Of a stretch of 6,464 nt of DNA, positions 5,763-6,464 are shown piece after piece. Numbering within the stretch: the stretch's first letter is position 1; each line of letters starts with the position of its first letter. Made by a program: the position numbers and the translations under genes. Origin of the DNA: Candidatus Sulfopaludibacter sp. SbA3 (GTDB lineage Bacteria > Acidobacteriota > Terriglobia > 20CM-2-55-15); NCBI GenBank assembly GCA_945861845.1, contig CAMAWS010000202.1, positions 1 through 6,464 of the forward strand, in the 5' to 3' direction. Below the pieces are notes generated by a model that searched no databases, was not told the origin of the DNA, and saw only the letters and a list, made by a program, of their open reading frames with translations.

Positions 5763-5831
5763 GAAGTCGGTGTAGTCGCGGGCTTTATGCCTGCGTTTAA
5801 GAAGAATCAGTGAACTTTCGATGGTGGACAT
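5757..5831 (-). CDS. Possible 24-residue leader peptide upstream of mlaE (doubtful)
   Basis: A short frame starts at ATG 5831, preceded by GAGGG about 9 nt upstream, and stops at TAA 5757-5759, 12 nt before mlaE. The peptide starts MSTIESSLILL and has a basic centre (KRRHKAR) and an aromatic end (YTDFW). The frame stays open back to a TTG at 5942 (61 codons). I recognise no family. It could be a translated leader that couples ribosomes to mlaE, which lacks its own ribosome site, or the remnant of a larger gene, or chance. Its stop overlaps the -10 candidate, so the two ideas (coupled leader versus leaderless start) compete. Confidence 0.2.
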   Translation of the reverse strand: MSTIESSLILLKRRHKARDYTDFW

Positions 5832-5960
5832 CACTGGGTACCCTCGAAAAACGTTCAAAGTTTCGCTGTCTAAGAAGTCCGCATTCTCGCCGAGCTTTGG
5901 TCTATATTGTCCGAAGAAAAAACGACGGTGTCGCAGATCCAATTGAGCCTTCAGTGTTTA

Positions 5961-5981
5961 GGCAGCAACTCCGTTGCAGCC
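5961..5981. other. Small hairpin in the divergent intergenic region
   Basis: GCAAC (5964-5968) and GTTGC (5973-5977) could pair around a short loop. The stem is flanked by a mismatched A and an outer GGC/GCC pair (5961-5963 and 5979-5981). On the + strand it is followed by TTTCTG, too poor in T for a confident intrinsic terminator, and no + strand gene lies upstream that would need one. It may be part of a regulatory leader for the Nudix gene, a protein-binding site, or chance. Confidence 0.3.
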
Positions 5982-6000
5982 TTTCTGCATAGCTCCCGCG

Positions 6001-6032
6001 GGTCCAATATAACTTGGGCGGACCAGAGGTCC
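6001..6032 (+). promoter_or_regulatory. Mutually exclusive stems before the Nudix gene
   Basis: GGTCC occurs at 6001-6005 and again at 6028-6032, and its complement GGACC lies between them at 6020-6024. The middle element can pair with either copy: a long-loop stem (14-nt loop) or a compact stem with loop AGA. The second copy ends 16 nt before GAGG (6049-6052), the likely Nudix ribosome site. The arrangement is formally like a two-state RNA switch. The stems are only 5 bp and no known riboswitch consensus is recognised, so confidence is low. Confidence 0.2.
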
Positions 6033-6060
6033 TCCGACGCTTTCTTGCGAGGATCTATCA

Positions 6061-6464
6061 ATGGAATTACGTCAAGCTGCTCGGATCATCGCCTTTGATT
6101 CGCAAGGACGGGTTTTGCTCTTCCAGCACGCTCGAAGAACTGGTGAATTGTTCTGGGCAACGCCTGGAGGCGGGGTGGAACAGGGTGAGACTTTCGAAGC
6201 CGCTGCTATCCGTGAAGCCCCTGAAGAATTAGGTCTGGACCAGATCGATTTAAAACCACTGTGGGATACCACAGCAGAGTTCGTATTTATTGATCGTCCA
6301 GTTCAGCAGCAGGAAAGATTCTTTCTCGCCAAGATTGGACAGCTTGAACTTACGGAACGTGTTCGGCTGGTTCATCAGCAAGAAGGTATTGTGCAAGTGC
6401 GCTGGTGGAGCATCGCTGAACTCGAAGAAACCCGGGAGTTGGTTTTTCCGGAGGAACTACGAAC
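6061..6464 (+). CDS. Nudix hydrolase, 3' end outside the window
   Basis: An open frame of at least 134 codons runs from ATG 6061 past the right edge. GAGG at 6049-6052 sits 8 nt before the ATG and supports this start. A full Nudix box G-x5-E-x7-R-E-U-x-E-E-x-G-U is present at residues 37-59, with G37, E43, R51, E52, E55, E56 and G58. The metal-binding REx2EE core is intact, although the position usually held by I, L or V is A53, followed by an uncommon P54. The preceding strands (ARIIAFDSQGRVLLFQH, then LFWATPGGG) and a late VRWWSIAELEE segment are typical of the small single-domain family of about 150 residues. Such enzymes hydrolyse nucleoside diphosphates linked to another moiety (for example oxidised nucleotides, nucleotide sugars or ADP-ribose); the substrate cannot be predicted here. 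It is transcribed away from the mla-like operon and probably unrelated to it. Confidence 0.9.
   Translation, partial: MELRQAARIIAFDSQGRVLLFQHARRTGELFWATPGGGVEQGETFEAAAIREAPEELGLDQIDLKPLWDTTAEFVFIDRPVQQQERFFLAKIGQLELTERVRLVHQQEGIVQVRWWSIAELEETRELVFPEELR

Larger units (their letters stand above)
5745..6060. other. Divergent intergenic region between mlaE and the Nudix gene
   Basis: These 316 nt separate the left-going mla-like operon from the right-going Nudix gene. I find no convincing long protein: frames on both strands of about 60 codons give low-complexity, unfamiliar peptides, and some depend on TTG starts. The segment holds an extended -10-like sequence facing mlaE, a short possible leader ORF (5757-5831, - strand), a hairpin at 5961-5981, the palindrome CCCGCGGG at 5995-6002, and alternative stems at 6001-6032 shortly before the Nudix ribosome site. 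No clear sigma-70 promoter pair is seen for the Nudix gene. I do not recognise a known riboswitch or T-box. Confidence 0.7.

Noticed and set aside
5955..6002. Possible integron attC site before the Nudix gene
   Set aside because: Nudix genes can be cassette-borne, but the required paired core sites (GTTRRRY and its partner) are not found; only small unrelated stems are present.
5907..6098. 63-codon + strand frame upstream of the Nudix gene
   Set aside because: It depends on a TTG start, overlaps the Nudix start in another frame, has no recognisable domain and covers the hairpin cluster.

Overview
This window looks like a chromosomal segment of a diderm (Gram-negative-type) bacterium of moderate GC content. 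It carries a LolA-like periplasmic carrier, an MlaD-type MCE protein and an MlaE permease, all of which presuppose an outer membrane. From memory, the elongated loop near the C-terminus of the MlaF-like ATPase and the style of the small membrane protein resemble Acidobacteriota. That placement is an inference of low to moderate confidence; no rRNA or marker gene is present to test it.

Layout. Bases 1-1942 (+ strand) hold the 3' part of a tightly packed envelope-export operon. It contains the tail of an FtsX/MacB/LolC-type permease, its LolD/MacB-type ATPase (160-894), a 120-residue single-span membrane protein of unknown function (898-1260), and a secreted LolA-like protein (1250-1942, overlapping the previous gene by 11 nt). 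Bases 1985-5744 (- strand) hold a convergent five-gene operon. In transcription order it is an MlaE permease, an MlaF ATPase (ATGA overlap), an MCE/MlaD protein with five exact 34-residue C-terminal repeats, a GreA-type transcript cleavage factor, and a CDP-alcohol phosphatidyltransferase (TGATG overlap). The two operons meet at a 42-nt gap containing a 7-bp inverted repeat. Bases 5745-6060 are a non-coding divergent region with several small hairpins and an extended -10 candidate very close to the mlaE start. From 6061 a Nudix hydrolase runs off the right edge on the + strand.

How the genes fit together. Both operons concern traffic of lipid or lipid-anchored molecules between inner and outer membrane. 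The left one has a Lol-like layout (ABC extraction from the inner membrane, then a periplasmic carrier). The right one is Mla-like (ABC engine plus MCE ring), with a phospholipid-synthesis enzyme in the same transcript. No mlaB, mlaC or mlaA is visible, so the long repeat tail on the MCE protein may take over part of the periplasm-spanning job; this is inference. The elements most worth a second look are the MCE repeat tail, the unknown membrane protein between ATPase and carrier, the lineage-type loop in MlaF, and the unusual mlaE 5' end. I see no mobile element, CRISPR array, tRNA or rRNA.
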